From Lachnospiraceae bacterium (lineage in GTDB: Bacteria > Bacillota > Clostridia > Lachnospirales > Lachnospiraceae): 64,000 bases of DNA. The notes beneath the pieces are model-generated. The model was given only the letters and a program-made list of their open reading frames with translations, did not search any database and was not told the origin of the DNA. This document shows positions 1 to 8,798 of this stretch, piece after piece. The stretch is taken from assembly GCA_017521605.1 (NCBI GenBank), contig JAFXCD010000046.1, forward strand, positions 1 to 64,000, in the 5' to 3' direction. The position numbers were made by a program, and so were the translations under genes. The number at the start of each line of letters is the position of its first letter. Position 1 is the first letter of the stretch.

Positions 1-123
1 CTTAATGCTCTGGGTATTGAGACCTTGAATCATAATCAATGACTTTTCTCCGTTTCCAAAAGTAATACAATTCATTTGTGTATCCTGAATATTTAACACC
101 TGCTCTTTTGCATTCCAAAACAT
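1..123 (-). CDS. Alpha/beta hydrolase, N-terminal fragment cut by the window edge
   Basis: Only the first 41 codons are inside the window. They encode a beta-strand pattern followed by LIMIQGLNTQ, which matches the start of alpha/beta hydrolases where the first core strand leads to the oxyanion-hole loop. The ATG at 121-123 is preceded by AGGAAAG and lies one base after the stop of the upstream TetR gene, so the two are surely co-transcribed. The catalytic serine region is outside the window, so the substrate cannot be judged. A TetR repressor and a small hydrolase in tandem is a common detoxification arrangement (inference). Confidence 0.7.
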   Translation of the reverse strand, partial: MFWNAKEQVLNIQDTQMNCITFGNGEKSLIMIQGLNTQSIK

Positions 124-124
124 A

Positions 125-757
125 TTATTCTTTCCTTTCTACAAAACCAGCTTTTAATATCTCTATATAAACTGATAATTCTTGGATATATTTCTTCTTG
201 AGTTGTTCGAACGATTCCTTGTTAATATCTGCCTTTTTTAAAAAAGCCTTATTAAAACCTTCGAGAATCCACTTAAGTATTTCTGCAATCTTTTCTTTAC
301 CGTTCTTAAGATTTTCTTCTTCAATACCGGTAAGCAGTTCATAATATATATTTTCTCCACGAGCACCGTATCGCTCTGTCATCTTGCTGCAAATCCCTTC
401 ATCCTTCTCCGTAACGGTACTCATTATCAAACGTCCCTTATCCGGATGCTTTATGTACCAAGATATCTCTAAAGCTGAATAATCTACAATTCTCTGAAAA
501 AGCTCTGTTGGTAAATTCTCTACATTACCTTCTATATCTCGTAACATTTCCCACATAACAGTATCCAATATGAAAAAGTACAAATCCTCTTTATCTACAA
601 AATACTTAAATAAACTACCTTTACTTATACCACACTCCTTTACAATTCGATTTGTCGAGGCATTGACATATGTATTGTGAGCAAACTCTTTGATTGCTGC
701 TTGTATAATGCGATTCTGTTTTTCTGCTTCTAAATTTAAAAATTGATTTGTAGGCAT
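125..757 (-). CDS. TetR/AcrR family transcriptional regulator
   Basis: A 210-aa DNA-binding repressor. The N-terminal helix-turn-helix is clear: an RIIQAAIKEFAHN helix, then GISKGSLFKYFVDKEDLY, the standard TetR recognition-helix region (about residues 10-55). The rest is the helical ligand-binding/dimerisation domain, whose ligand cannot be inferred. The start at 757 is chosen because AGGAGG stands 8 bases upstream of that ATG; an in-frame upstream start at 784 lacks a ribosome site and would overlap the operator. It is the first gene of an operon with the alpha/beta hydrolase at 1-123 and is probably autoregulated through the palindrome at 785-800. Confidence 0.9.
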   Translation of the reverse strand: MPTNQFLNLEAEKQNRIIQAAIKEFAHNTYVNASTNRIVKECGISKGSLFKYFVDKEDLYFFILDTVMWEMLRDIEGNVENLPTELFQRIVDYSALEISWYIKHPDKGRLIMSTVTEKDEGICSKMTERYGARGENIYYELLTGIEEENLKNGKEKIAEILKWILEGFNKAFLKKADINKESFEQLKKKYIQELSVYIEILKAGFVERKE

Positions 758-784
758 TTGATAAATCCCTCCTAACAAGCACAA

Positions 785-833
785 GTGACCATGTGGTCAC
801 TATTAGTATATATACTTCTACGCTATTTGTCAA
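785..833 (-). promoter_or_regulatory. Promoter and TetR-type operator of the tetR-hydrolase operon
   Basis: Reading the minus strand there is a -35 TTGACA (828-833), a 17-base spacer and a -10 TATACT (805-810). Immediately downstream, at the expected transcription start, lies the palindrome GTGACCATGTGGTCAC (785-800): two perfect 7-bp arms around TG. Its position over +1 and in front of the tetR start fits an autorepression operator. The sequence is directly visible; binding by this TetR protein is inference. Confidence 0.8.
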
Positions 834-877
834 TTCCCCCCCGTTATTATCACTTAATCAAATATTTTTCCAATTAA

Positions 878-902
878 AATGCGGAGTATTACACTCCGCA
901 TT
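878..902 (-). terminator. Possible rho-independent terminator hairpin
   Basis: A perfect 10-bp stem (AATGCGGAGT with ACTCCGCATT) and a 5-base loop. On the minus strand it is followed by TTTTAATT, a modest U tract. It lies about 150 bases past the stop of the DUF3800 gene and could end that transcript. The rest of 834-1051 holds nothing else recognisable. Confidence 0.45.
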
Positions 903-1051
903 CACACTACATATATCTCAACAGAAACTTCAAATAAACTCGTGTATTTCTCTAACTTTCCAGTATTTACGGGCTTTCCCTCCCATCAACATCTATAAAA
1001 TTTTTACTTTTCCCTTATATTTTCCCTTACGGCAAATAACAAGGGAAAATC

Positions 1052-1728
1052 CTATAATTTCTTCTTGACAATATTTTTATAGATATTTTTCTTGAACTCA
1101 TTCTTTGAGTGAAAGAATTCACTTTCTGACTTTGTTAATACATTCTTTTGTGCTATCGCTTCTACTGTACAAATCAAATCTGCTGCTTGTGATAATTTAT
1201 ACTGATTCGTCTCTATCTTTCTAAATTCCACATTAGAAAACATGGTGTTAAACACAGACACAAGAATCTGCGCCAACTCAACCTGTCCATAGTCATAGTA
1301 AACAATAATTCTATCAAATGCTGAAAAATATGTATAATTTGCTCGTAGCTGATTAGCAATCTCTTTTGTCAATTTATCTGTATAAGCTAGTTTTGATTTT
1401 TCCGCACATTCTCCTTGATTAATTACCGGACAGATGTATTTAATATCCAACAGACGCGTAAAATGATACAGTGCATTAAACAAAGCTTTTCTTTGTTCTC
1501 TTAAATCATTTTTATAGACACTTTCACGTCTGATTAATGGACCTGTATGAATTGTATGCTCCGGATATCCCCAATTACTTATCTGCCTTTCCAATGCTTC
1601 AATATTCCTTGAAATATCTATTTCCTGATTATGTAAAACCATCGCAACATAGTAATTCGGAGAAACCGGATTATATTGTCCAAAATCTCCGGACTCATCT
1701 ATAAAAACACTAAGTACTTTTCCTTCAT
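1052..1728 (-). CDS. DUF3800 domain protein, start region out of frame (apparent -1 shift)
   Basis: The protein carries the DUF3800 signature FIDESGDFG near its N terminus and further acidic positions (YYDYGQ, QAADLICT) expected of this RNase H-like nuclease family; function is not established. The only ATG with a ribosome site (AGAGG, 7 bases upstream) is at 1726-1728. It opens a nine-residue frame, MKEKYLVFL, that ends at TAG. The domain is read in the -1 frame, entered at a run of five T at 1703-1707 (codons GTG TTT TTA TAG). The domain frame stays open upstream to 1810 but that stretch is the structured RNA below and has no credible start. Either a programmed or transcriptional slip, a one-base indel, or an unusual start is needed. 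Confidence 0.65.
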
Positions 1729-1747
1729 GTAACCGCCTCTTTATGTA

Positions 1748-1842
1748 TAAAAATGGCGGGGTAAATCCCCGCCAGCCGGTGGACCAGGACCTTTCGGTCA
1801 GCCCAAACATTAATGCACTTCGTGCAACAGATTCATATCTGT
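1748..1842 (-). ncRNA. Small structured RNA upstream of the DUF3800 gene
   Basis: On the minus strand a promoter (1849-1877) is followed by about 95 bases rich in hairpins: TGCAC-GAA-GTGCA, GACC-GAAA-GGTC with a GNRA loop, and finally GGCGGGG-ATTTA-CCCCGCC (1755-1773) followed by TTTTTAT, a textbook terminator. The RNA therefore ends about 20 bases before the DUF3800 ATG. Several structured RNA motifs associated with DUF3800 genes have been reported (the DUF3800 motif series found by comparative genomics). Assignment of this RNA to one of those classes is likely but not proven here. Confidence 0.7.
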
Positions 1843-1848
1843 ATAAAT

Positions 1849-1877
1849 ATTATATGTTGTATTCCTTAAAATATCAA
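1849..1877 (-). promoter_or_regulatory. Promoter of the DUF3800-linked RNA
   Basis: TTGATA (1872-1877), a 17-base spacer and TATAAT (1849-1854) on the minus strand. This near-consensus promoter would start transcription around 1842, just before the hairpin-rich RNA. Confidence 0.8.
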
Positions 1878-1907
1878 CTGGTTTTTATAATATTTTCAAC
1901 CTCGCAG

Positions 1908-1958
1908 AGCGAAATACCCAGAGTACAAATCTTCGATTTGTACTCTGGGTATTTCGCT
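1908..1958. repeat. Perfect 24-bp inverted repeat with a 3-base loop
   Basis: The arms at 1908-1931 and 1935-1958 are exactly complementary over 24 bp, separated by TTC. On the plus strand the right arm runs into TTTTT (958-962 of kilobase 2), so it looks like a terminator for plus-strand transcription, yet no plus-strand gene precedes it. On the minus strand there is no U tract. It lies between the 120-aa gene and the promoter of the DUF3800 RNA. It could insulate the RNA promoter or be a small mobile palindrome. Confidence 0.85.
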
Positions 1959-1983
1959 TTTTCATTATGATTATGGATACTTC

Positions 1984-2346
1984 TTATAAAAATTCTGTTT
2001 CAAAGTACCGCTTCGACTTTTTTCGATTATTAACTGAAATAAAGTAATAATGTTCCTGCTTATCATAGTGCCACATAGTATCTGTAATCACAGCATCTTC
2101 TAAATTTTTCTTTGTTTTTACAATTTCTTCAAAACCATATTTCGGAGTTGGAACAAATCTAAGCAATTTCTTTCGTACCCTATAACAATTATTTCTATAC
2201 CTCAATGTTATGTATTCACTTTCAGCCATAACTTCATATACCTTACTACTATTAGCTACTTGCTCAAACGCTTCTAAATCTTCTGGATGTATTAACTCAA
2301 TGCCTGCTTCTACAAACCACGGATATATTGCCCACTTAGAATTCAT
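1984..2346 (-). CDS. Uncharacterised 120-aa protein
   Basis: A compact, charged, soluble protein with no signal peptide or membrane segment. The N terminus WAIYPWFVEAGIELIHPEDL is rich in aromatic residues, and the C-terminal half is basic. I do not recognise the function. The start is secure: GGAGGTGAG precedes the ATG at 2346 by a normal distance. It stands alone between the broken symporter and the DUF3800 unit. Its codon use is more AT-rich than the neighbouring metabolic genes, in keeping with an accessory region. Confidence 0.7.
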   Translation of the reverse strand: MNSKWAIYPWFVEAGIELIHPEDLEAFEQVANSSKVYEVMAESEYITLRYRNNCYRVRKKLLRFVPTPKYGFEEIVKTKKNLEDAVITDTMWHYDKQEHYYFISVNNRKKSKRYFETEFL

Positions 2347-2405
2347 TTTCTCACCTCCAGATAATCAAAATAAATATTACACATAACGCTAATAGATACA
2401 ATATC

Positions 2406-3820
2406 TTAATTTTTACCCTTGTTTTTTCCCTTATCAGAGGTCATAACCAAGGATAAAACGATATAACACGATACAAGATTTGATGGAGAGGACACCGCAA
2501 TCAAGTTGGGAATTACCATCAGTCCATTAAAGGTATCTGAAATGCTCCATACCAGTCCTAAATCTATGGTGGCACCTACAATAGCCATTAAGGAATACAC
2601 TACCATAAAAGGCTTTACTATCTTGGCTGAAAATATAAATTCCGCACAGCGGGCACCGTAAAGTCCCCATTCGATAATGGTGGAAAAAGCAAAACAGCAC
2701 ATAGCCACTGCCGTAAAAATAGATACCCAGTTGCCATAGGTGGAAGTAAATCCCAGAATGGTAAGCTCTGCACCTGCTACCTCGCCAAAGGTAATAGACA
2801 CACCACTACATAAAATAACTAATGCAGTCAGTGTACAAATAATGATGCTATCCGCAAACACCTCGAAAATACCGAAAAAGCCCTGCTTTACAGGTTCCTT
2901 GGTATCTGCACAGGCGTGGGCGATAGAGCCGGTACCTAAACCTGCTTCGTTGGAGAAAATACCTCTGGATACACCCTTTGTCATACTAAGGAAAAAGCTT
3001 CCTACCACACCACCGGTTACTGTTGCCGGGTTAATGCACCATAGAAAATAGAACCAAACACTGAAGGTACGTTCTTAATATTGAGTACTACAACACCGAT
3101 TGCCAATAAAATATATATAATCGCCATAAAAGGTACCAGTTTCTCAGTAACCTTTCCGATACGTTTAATACCACCCAATAACACACATGCCACCAGAATC
3201 ATAATAATAATACCGATAATCCAATTGCTAATGTTTACATTAGATTCTGAAATGACATTATAATTAAGCAATGCCGAATTAACTACTGCCGTAATGGTAT
3301 TCACCTGGGTTGCATTCCCGGTTCCAAATACCGTAAATACGCCGAATATTGCAAACAATACTGCCAGCCAATGCCACTTCTTTCCCAGACCATTCTTAAT
3401 ATAATACATGGGACCACCCACCAGTTCACCCTTTTCATTACGCTCTCTGCAATGCACAGCAAGGGTTACCTCACAGAACTTGGTACACATACCAAGCAAA
3501 GCTGAAATCCACATCCAAAATACAGCTCCGGGACCACCGATGGCAATGGCACCTGCCACGCCGGCAATATTACCCGTTCCCACCGTCGCAGAAAGGGCTG
3601 TTCACACTGCCTGGAAAGGGGTCATAGTTCCATCCTTAGCTTCCCTTTTTTCAAACATCTTTCCGATGGTATTCTTAATAGCCAAAGGGAACTTACGTAT
3701 CTGGATAAAACGGATACGGATACTTAAGTAAAGTCCCACACCAATGATACAGACCATGGCCGGCACACCCCATATAAAACCGTTCACCTTTGAATTAATT
3801 GCTTCGATGATTTCTAACAT
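2406..3820 (-). pseudogene. Alanine/glycine:cation symporter (AGCS family), broken by a stop and a frameshift
   Basis: Three consecutive pieces together give a full-length (about 470 aa) AGCS-family sodium/proton:amino-acid symporter with many membrane segments. Recognisable blocks are GVPAMVCIIGVGLYLSIR, VGTGNIAGVAGAIAIGGPGA, MYYIKNGLG and GIFSNEAGLGTGSIAHA. Lesion 1 is an in-frame TGA at 3602-3604, directly before TALSATVGTGNIAG, where the family usually has Cys or Ser. Lesion 2 is a one-base loss near 3028-3031 in a short C run, after FGSIFYGALT, which shifts the frame before TVTGGVVGSFF. Both ends are otherwise intact, so decay is recent. With two separate lesions it is very unlikely to be functional. 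Confidence 0.85.
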
Positions 3821-3840
3821 ACTTTTCTTCGTAACCTTTC

Positions 3841-4785
3841 TTATTTTACTTCCAAAATATTCTCTATAAATTCAATGGCTTGTTCTGTCATCTGTAAGCC
3901 TGCTTCTTCTTCAAAATAATGGTCGGCACCTTCTATCATAAGTAACCTTGCATTCGGATAGGTTTCCAACGCTTTGCCATAATAATAATCCATTTCCTCC
4001 AATTCTTCCTCCGTATGAACCGTTCCCTGGAAAATCAGCACTTCCCCCTGGTACTTCTCCATACTCTCAAAAATATCACATTCTCGAATGGTCTTTACAA
4101 ACTCCCTACTCACCGGCAAAGGGTATTCCATTACAAACGGTATTTCTGCTCCTTCCGGAAACAATTCCCTAAACTGGTCAGGAACAAAGAAAGATGGCTC
4201 TAACAATATCAAACCTTGAATATCCTGCCCTCTTTCTCCTGCCACACCGGCAGATACCAGACCACCAAAACTATGTCCCCATAGAAACAGCTTACTATTA
4301 TCAAGCTCGGGCCATTTAAGAGCCTCATCCAACACTATGTTTAAGTCCGACACATTAGAAGGCATGGTTCTGTCAAAAGCCGTACCATCACTAAAACTGG
4401 TAGTACCGATTCCTGTAAAATCAAAAATCACGGCTGCAATTCCCTTTTCATTCAATAGTTCTACATAATCCATCTGGTAAGCAAAATTTGCATCAAATCC
4501 GTTAGCCATAACCACTACCGGAAAAGGTCCTTCCCCTTGTGGCATATGTAATTGACCATAGATTTTCAGATTATCCCGATAAAGACGGAATTCTTTTACC
4601 GTATCCGAAATAGTAATTATTTCGTTTTCTTTTTGTTTTTCGCCTGCCTCTTCCATTGATTCAACGGTCTGCTTTTGTTCTTGAACCTGATTTTCTGCCT
4701 CTCCATCTTTCATAGCAGTGGAGCAAGCCGTCAAAAGCCCAATCATACACAGCATACCCAAAAACATTCGTATTCTTCTTTTCAT
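3841..4785 (-). CDS. Secreted lipoprotein of the alpha/beta hydrolase fold
   Basis: A 314-aa protein with a lipoprotein signal: MKRRIRM, a hydrophobic stretch and the lipobox LLTAC, so it should be anchored to the outer face of the membrane. After a charged linker (about residues 25-60) comes a hydrolase domain with FPVVVMANGFDANF (oxyanion region) and the nucleophile elbow GHSFGG; an Asp and the His of EGADHYFEE complete a plausible triad. The start at 4785 is chosen over an ATG at 4803 because GGAGG lies just upstream of it. It resembles dienelactone-hydrolase-like esterases; the substrate is unknown. It follows the broken symporter in opposite reading order, both on the minus strand. Confidence 0.85.
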   Translation of the reverse strand: MKRRIRMFLGMLCMIGLLTACSTAMKDGEAENQVQEQKQTVESMEEAGEKQKENEIITISDTVKEFRLYRDNLKIYGQLHMPQGEGPFPVVVMANGFDANFAYQMDYVELLNEKGIAAVIFDFTGIGTTSFSDGTAFDRTMPSNVSDLNIVLDEALKWPELDNSKLFLWGHSFGGLVSAGVAGERGQDIQGLILLEPSFFVPDQFRELFPEGAEIPFVMEYPLPVSREFVKTIRECDIFESMEKYQGEVLIFQGTVHTEEELEEMDYYYGKALETYPNARLLMIEGADHYFEEEAGLQMTEQAIEFIENILEVK

Positions 4786-4999
4786 AAAATCTTTCCTCCC
4801 CATAAATCATCATTTCAATACTAACAGATTTCCATCATCTTTACAACATTTTTACCTATAATCCCCTGCTCCCCACGATGTTTCTTTGTTTTTTCCACAA
4901 AATCTTCGGAAAGTGCCAATTTTTCTAATTATAATGGTTTACTTTATGCAGAAAATATACTAAAATAATTGTGATAAAAATTTAAAAGGAGATATGGTC

Positions 5000-6661
5000 A
5001 TGAATATTTCACCATTACAGAAAGCAAGATACGAGTATACTCCTAAGCTTCCCGGTATGTTAAGAAACGGTATCGCAGAAATCTGCGTAAAGGAAGGCGA
5101 GGAGACTCAGAGCGTAGCTGATCAGGAGAAGATCAAAGCACTTTTCCCTAATACTTACGGCAAGCCGGAAATTACTTTCCAGAAGGGTCAGAACACCTCA
5201 GAAGCTAAGAAGCAGATCGTAGGCGTTATCCTTTCCGGAGGACAGGCTCCCGGAGGACACAATGTTGTTTGCGGTTTATATGATGCATTAAAGGCAACCA
5301 ACAAGGAAAATGAAGTATATGGTTTCAAGGGCGGCCCCAGTGGTCTGATTGAAGACAATTACATCGTTCTGACTGATGAGTATGTAGATCAGTACAGAAA
5401 TACCGGTGGTTTTGATATCATCGGTTCCGGCAGAACCAAATTAGAAACTAACGAGCAGTTTGCAATCGCTGCTGAAGTTTGTAAGAAGCACGGCATCACC
5501 GCTATCGTTATCATCGGTGGTGACGATTCCAACACCAACGCTGGTATCCTTGCTGAGTACTTTGCAGCTCACAACACCGGCGTACAGGTAATCGGTTGTC
5601 CTAAGACCATCGACGGTGACTTAAAGAACGAAGATATCGAGTGCTCTTTCGGTTTCGATACCGCAACCAAGACCTACAGCGAAATCATCGGTAACATCGC
5701 AAGAGACTGTAACTCTGCAAAGAAATACTGGCATTTCATTAAGGTTATGGGAAGAAGCGCATCTCACGTTGCTTTGGAATGTGCTCTGGAGACCCAGCCT
5801 AACATCTGCTTGATTTCAGAAGAAGTAGCAGCTAAGAAGATGAGCCTTTCTGCAATCGCTGACTACATCGCTGATTCTGTAGAAGCAAGAGCAGCTAAGG
5901 GTATGAACTTCGGTATCGCAGTTATTCCTGAAGGTGTAGTAGAATTCGTTCCTGAGTTCTCTGTACTGATCCAGGAAATCAACGAATTACTTGCAGGCAG
6001 CAAGGCTGATGAATTCAACGCTCTTCCTACCTGGGAAGCTAAGTACGCTTTCATCGAAAAGGGCTTAACCAAGGAATCTATGGAAGTATTTGCAATCCTT
6101 CCTCAGGCTATCCAGCAGCAGTTATTCTTAGAAAGAGATCCTCACGGTAATGTACAGGTATCCCTTATCGAATCTGAGAAATTATTCTCTGCATTGGTAG
6201 CAGATAAATTAGCAGCAAGAAAAGCAGCTGGTACATACAAGGGCAAATTCGCTACACTTCATCACTTCTTAGGTTATGAAGGAAGATGTGCATTCCCTTC
6301 AAACTTCGACTCAGACTACTGCTACTCACTGGGTTACAACGCATTCATGCTGATTCAGTATGGTTACAACGGATACCTTTCTAAGGTTTCTAACCTTTCT
6401 GCTCCTGCTAATGAGTGGGTTGCAGGTGGTATGCCTATCACCAAGATGATGAACATCGAAAGAAGACACGGCGAAGATAAGCCCGTTATCAAGAAAGCTC
6501 TTGTAGAGTTAGACGGCGCTCCTTTCAAGTACTTCGAAGCTCATCGTGAAGAGTGGGCTCTTGAAACCTGCTTCAAGTATCCCGGTGCTATCCAGTACTA
6601 CGGCCCTTCAGAGGTTTGTGACATCACAACTGTTACTCTTGCATTAGAGCAGGCTAAATAG
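5000..6661 (+). CDS. pfp: Diphosphate--fructose-6-phosphate 1-phosphotransferase, long form
   Basis: A 553-aa PPi-dependent phosphofructokinase that interconverts fructose 6-phosphate and fructose 1,6-bisphosphate using pyrophosphate. The length and the sequence match the long clade that includes plant and clostridial enzymes. The donor-site motif is GGDDSNTNA, with Asp where ATP-dependent enzymes have Gly, and PKTIDGDL carries the Lys typical of PPi enzymes. Two ATGs are in frame (4994 and 5000); AAGGAG lies only 2 bases from the first but 8 from the second, so 5000 is preferred. It is monocistronic, ends at a strong hairpin and has codon use biased as in highly expressed genes. An ATP-dependent pfkA is at 42053-43021. 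Confidence 0.95.
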   Translation: MNISPLQKARYEYTPKLPGMLRNGIAEICVKEGEETQSVADQEKIKALFPNTYGKPEITFQKGQNTSEAKKQIVGVILSGGQAPGGHNVVCGLYDALKATNKENEVYGFKGGPSGLIEDNYIVLTDEYVDQYRNTGGFDIIGSGRTKLETNEQFAIAAEVCKKHGITAIVIIGGDDSNTNAGILAEYFAAHNTGVQVIGCPKTIDGDLKNEDIECSFGFDTATKTYSEIIGNIARDCNSAKKYWHFIKVMGRSASHVALECALETQPNICLISEEVAAKKMSLSAIADYIADSVEARAAKGMNFGIAVIPEGVVEFVPEFSVLIQEINELLAGSKADEFNALPTWEAKYAFIEKGLTKESMEVFAILPQAIQQQLFLERDPHGNVQVSLIESEKLFSALVADKLAARKAAGTYKGKFATLHHFLGYEGRCAFPSNFDSDYCYSLGYNAFMLIQYGYNGYLSKVSNLSAPANEWVAGGMPITKMMNIERRHGEDKPVIKKALVELDGAPFKYFEAHREEWALETCFKYPGAIQYYGPSEVCDITTVTLALEQAK

Positions 6662-6681
6662 TCATTAAACTATAACAAATT

Positions 6682-6712
6682 AAGGCTGGTACGATTTGTT
6701 CGTATCAGCCTT
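6682..6712 (+). terminator. Rho-independent terminator of pfp
   Basis: A 13-bp stem (AAGGCTGGTACGA with TCGTATCAGCCTT, one G-U pair) followed by ATTATTTT. It sits between the convergent pfp and M56 genes and may serve both strands, since the minus strand also runs into TTAATTTGTT. Confidence 0.85.
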
Positions 6713-6725
6713 ATTATTTTACTTA

Positions 6726-8795
6726 TTATTTGTTAAAATCAATCAAAATTCCTGTCAGGCAGGTATCCTCATACTTAGTTCCGGGATATACATCCCCTAT
6801 CTCAAATCGAAACACTGCCTCTCTACCATTGGCAACAGTCATATTAAGCATAGAAACATCGATATACTGTGGTTCCATACAATCCTTTAAGTGAATGGTT
6901 CCAACATATTGATTCACATAATATACCTTTAGTTCCTTCACGCGGGCATTTTTCTTCCAAATATCCTTATTCTTTGTATATCCGTTGACAAAACAGAATT
7001 GAGTAAAGGTAAGTACATCCTCTCCCGGTCCCATATACATCTGCCGTAGCTCTATGGTTTCACCAATTCCCGGACCTTCCACACCTTCTGTCCATGTGCA
7101 CATTTTGTTATTACTAATCACATTATTGGGATGGTATCCATTTTCACCAGAAGATTCCAAATAAGAAGAGGCTGTGGCAACAGTATAATATTCCATCATA
7201 CTTACTTCATCTTCCAAACTCTCTCTGTCAAAACCAAAATCTGCCTCCCCATCTTCATAAAACTGTCCTACAATCGGCTCAGGGAACTGATAGTCCCAGC
7301 CCTTGGGTAAAAGATAATCTAATCCGACAGTATCATTTATGGCCGTAATCCGATAGAAATAGTGATACTCTGCACCATTCAACTCCCTTATCAATTGGAT
7401 GATATCTCCCCTTTTCTTTCCTACAGCTTCCTTTGCCACATAAGTAATCAGGTCTATAGTGGGAGCTTCATTCTGTTCAACCGATATTATTTCCTTGCCG
7501 ATTTTGGCACATAGTTCATGTTTGTCTGTTATATTTTCGTAGCTATGCTCGTCATTTCTTTTCAAAATTTCTGCACAGAAATGCACCGTATCACCATAAT
7601 CTACCACTTCGTCTCTAGCTTGAGGTTGGGTACTTTCCCCTTTCGGCTGTTGATTGCGGAGTGCTTCCAAATCTTCTTCCTCACGGACTTCTACGGATAC
7701 CTTATCCATGTCTGCTGATTCTGTATCACCGGACACAATTACATTGCTTCCGTTTTCCTTTTGTTCCATAAAACCACAGCCGGTAACTGCTGCCAGCAAT
7801 AATATTGCCAAACAAGCTACTAACACACTATTCTTACGTTTTGAAACAATATTCTCTATTCTGGCACGTAACAGCTTCTTAGGTGCTTTCATATTGGTGG
7901 AAAGAAGTACTCTCTGACCCATACCCCGATGTTTTTTAATCACATCCAGCAAACAACCACCATAAGCCTTATGCTCTGTCTCATTGATTCGTTTCATCAC
8001 CGATTCATCACAAGCCAGCTCACAATCATATCCCGAATATCGAAACGCCAACCATATAATAGGATTATAAAAAAACACTGCCAATAACACATATCTGGTG
8101 ATTACCCAGAAAAAGTCTCCATGCCTAAAATGTCCTTCTTCATGAAGCATGGCATATCGTAATTCATCCTCCGTCATACCGTTGGGCACATACATGGTAG
8201 CACATAGCAAAAAAGGAGAAGTAATACCTTCCAAACAATAAACCGGAAGCTTAGATTTAGGGGTTTCTCCAAGATATACTCTATTATGCCTGCATTTATG
8301 CTCAAACCCCACATTGGTGGAAACAATGCCTGCCAGAATGGCTAAAACAATCAGACCATACACCCCCACCAAGACTTTTGCAAATATAGTTGCAATCCCT
8401 GCACCGGATAGCTTCGTCCCGGATCTATGTTCCAAATATGCACCCTCATCACTACCGGCCCTATCCTCACCGGGCTGCTGACCACCCGAAATAACATCTG
8501 CCAAGGTATCTACCTCTATCTTGGTATCTTCCGGAAGAATAATGGTATAAACCTCCCCTTCCAGCTTTTCCCAGGTCTCCTGACTTAAATCTGCCATCCC
8601 TTGGGGCATGGGAATCCTCACCCAAGGCACCAACAGCAAAAACACCGGTATGGCTATCCACATTCCGTAAATAAAACGTTTGGAAAGCTTCTTTCCCAAG
8701 AAGAAACGAATCAGCAGAATAATGATGGCAATCAGGCTGACTCCCACCAGGCATTTTATGTAGAACTCATCCATGGCCTTCATCCATTCCCACAT
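6726..8795 (-). CDS. BlaR1-like M56 family membrane metallopeptidase with an unusual C-terminal domain
   Basis: A 689-aa membrane protein. About four membrane helices (residues 10-30, 38-55, 140-165, 215-240 and one near 330) surround the zinc peptidase motif HEEGHFRHGDFFW of family M56. In BlaR1/MecR1 this domain inactivates the BlaI repressor. The C-terminal part (about 345-689) is extracellular but is not a penicillin-binding domain. Its last 170 residues (ASSYLESSG, YHPNNVISNNKMCTWTEG, GIGETIEL) resemble the discoidin-like NADase-type glycan-binding domain. It starts 3 bases after the blaI-type gene and has its own GGAGG. The likely role is as sensor-protease that lifts BlaI repression in response to a cell-surface signal (inference). 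Confidence 0.88.
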   Translation of the reverse strand: MWEWMKAMDEFYIKCLVGVSLIAIIILLIRFFLGKKLSKRFIYGMWIAIPVFLLLVPWVRIPMPQGMADLSQETWEKLEGEVYTIILPEDTKIEVDTLADVISGGQQPGEDRAGSDEGAYLEHRSGTKLSGAGIATIFAKVLVGVYGLIVLAILAGIVSTNVGFEHKCRHNRVYLGETPKSKLPVYCLEGITSPFLLCATMYVPNGMTEDELRYAMLHEEGHFRHGDFFWVITRYVLLAVFFYNPIIWLAFRYSGYDCELACDESVMKRINETEHKAYGGCLLDVIKKHRGMGQRVLLSTNMKAPKKLLRARIENIVSKRKNSVLVACLAILLLAAVTGCGFMEQKENGSNVIVSGDTESADMDKVSVEVREEEDLEALRNQQPKGESTQPQARDEVVDYGDTVHFCAEILKRNDEHSYENITDKHELCAKIGKEIISVEQNEAPTIDLITYVAKEAVGKKRGDIIQLIRELNGAEYHYFYRITAINDTVGLDYLLPKGWDYQFPEPIVGQFYEDGEADFGFDRESLEDEVSMMEYYTVATASSYLESSGENGYHPNNVISNNKMCTWTEGVEGPGIGETIELRQMYMGPGEDVLTFTQFCFVNGYTKNKDIWKKNARVKELKVYYVNQYVGTIHLKDCMEPQYIDVSMLNMTVANGREAVFRFEIGDVYPGTKYEDTCLTGILIDFNK

Positions 8796-8798
8796 GGT

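Noticed and set aside
3602-3604. In-frame TGA read as selenocysteine in the symporter
   Set aside because: A second, independent frameshift near 3030 breaks the same gene, and this transporter family is not known to use selenocysteine; no SECIS-like stem was seen directly after it.
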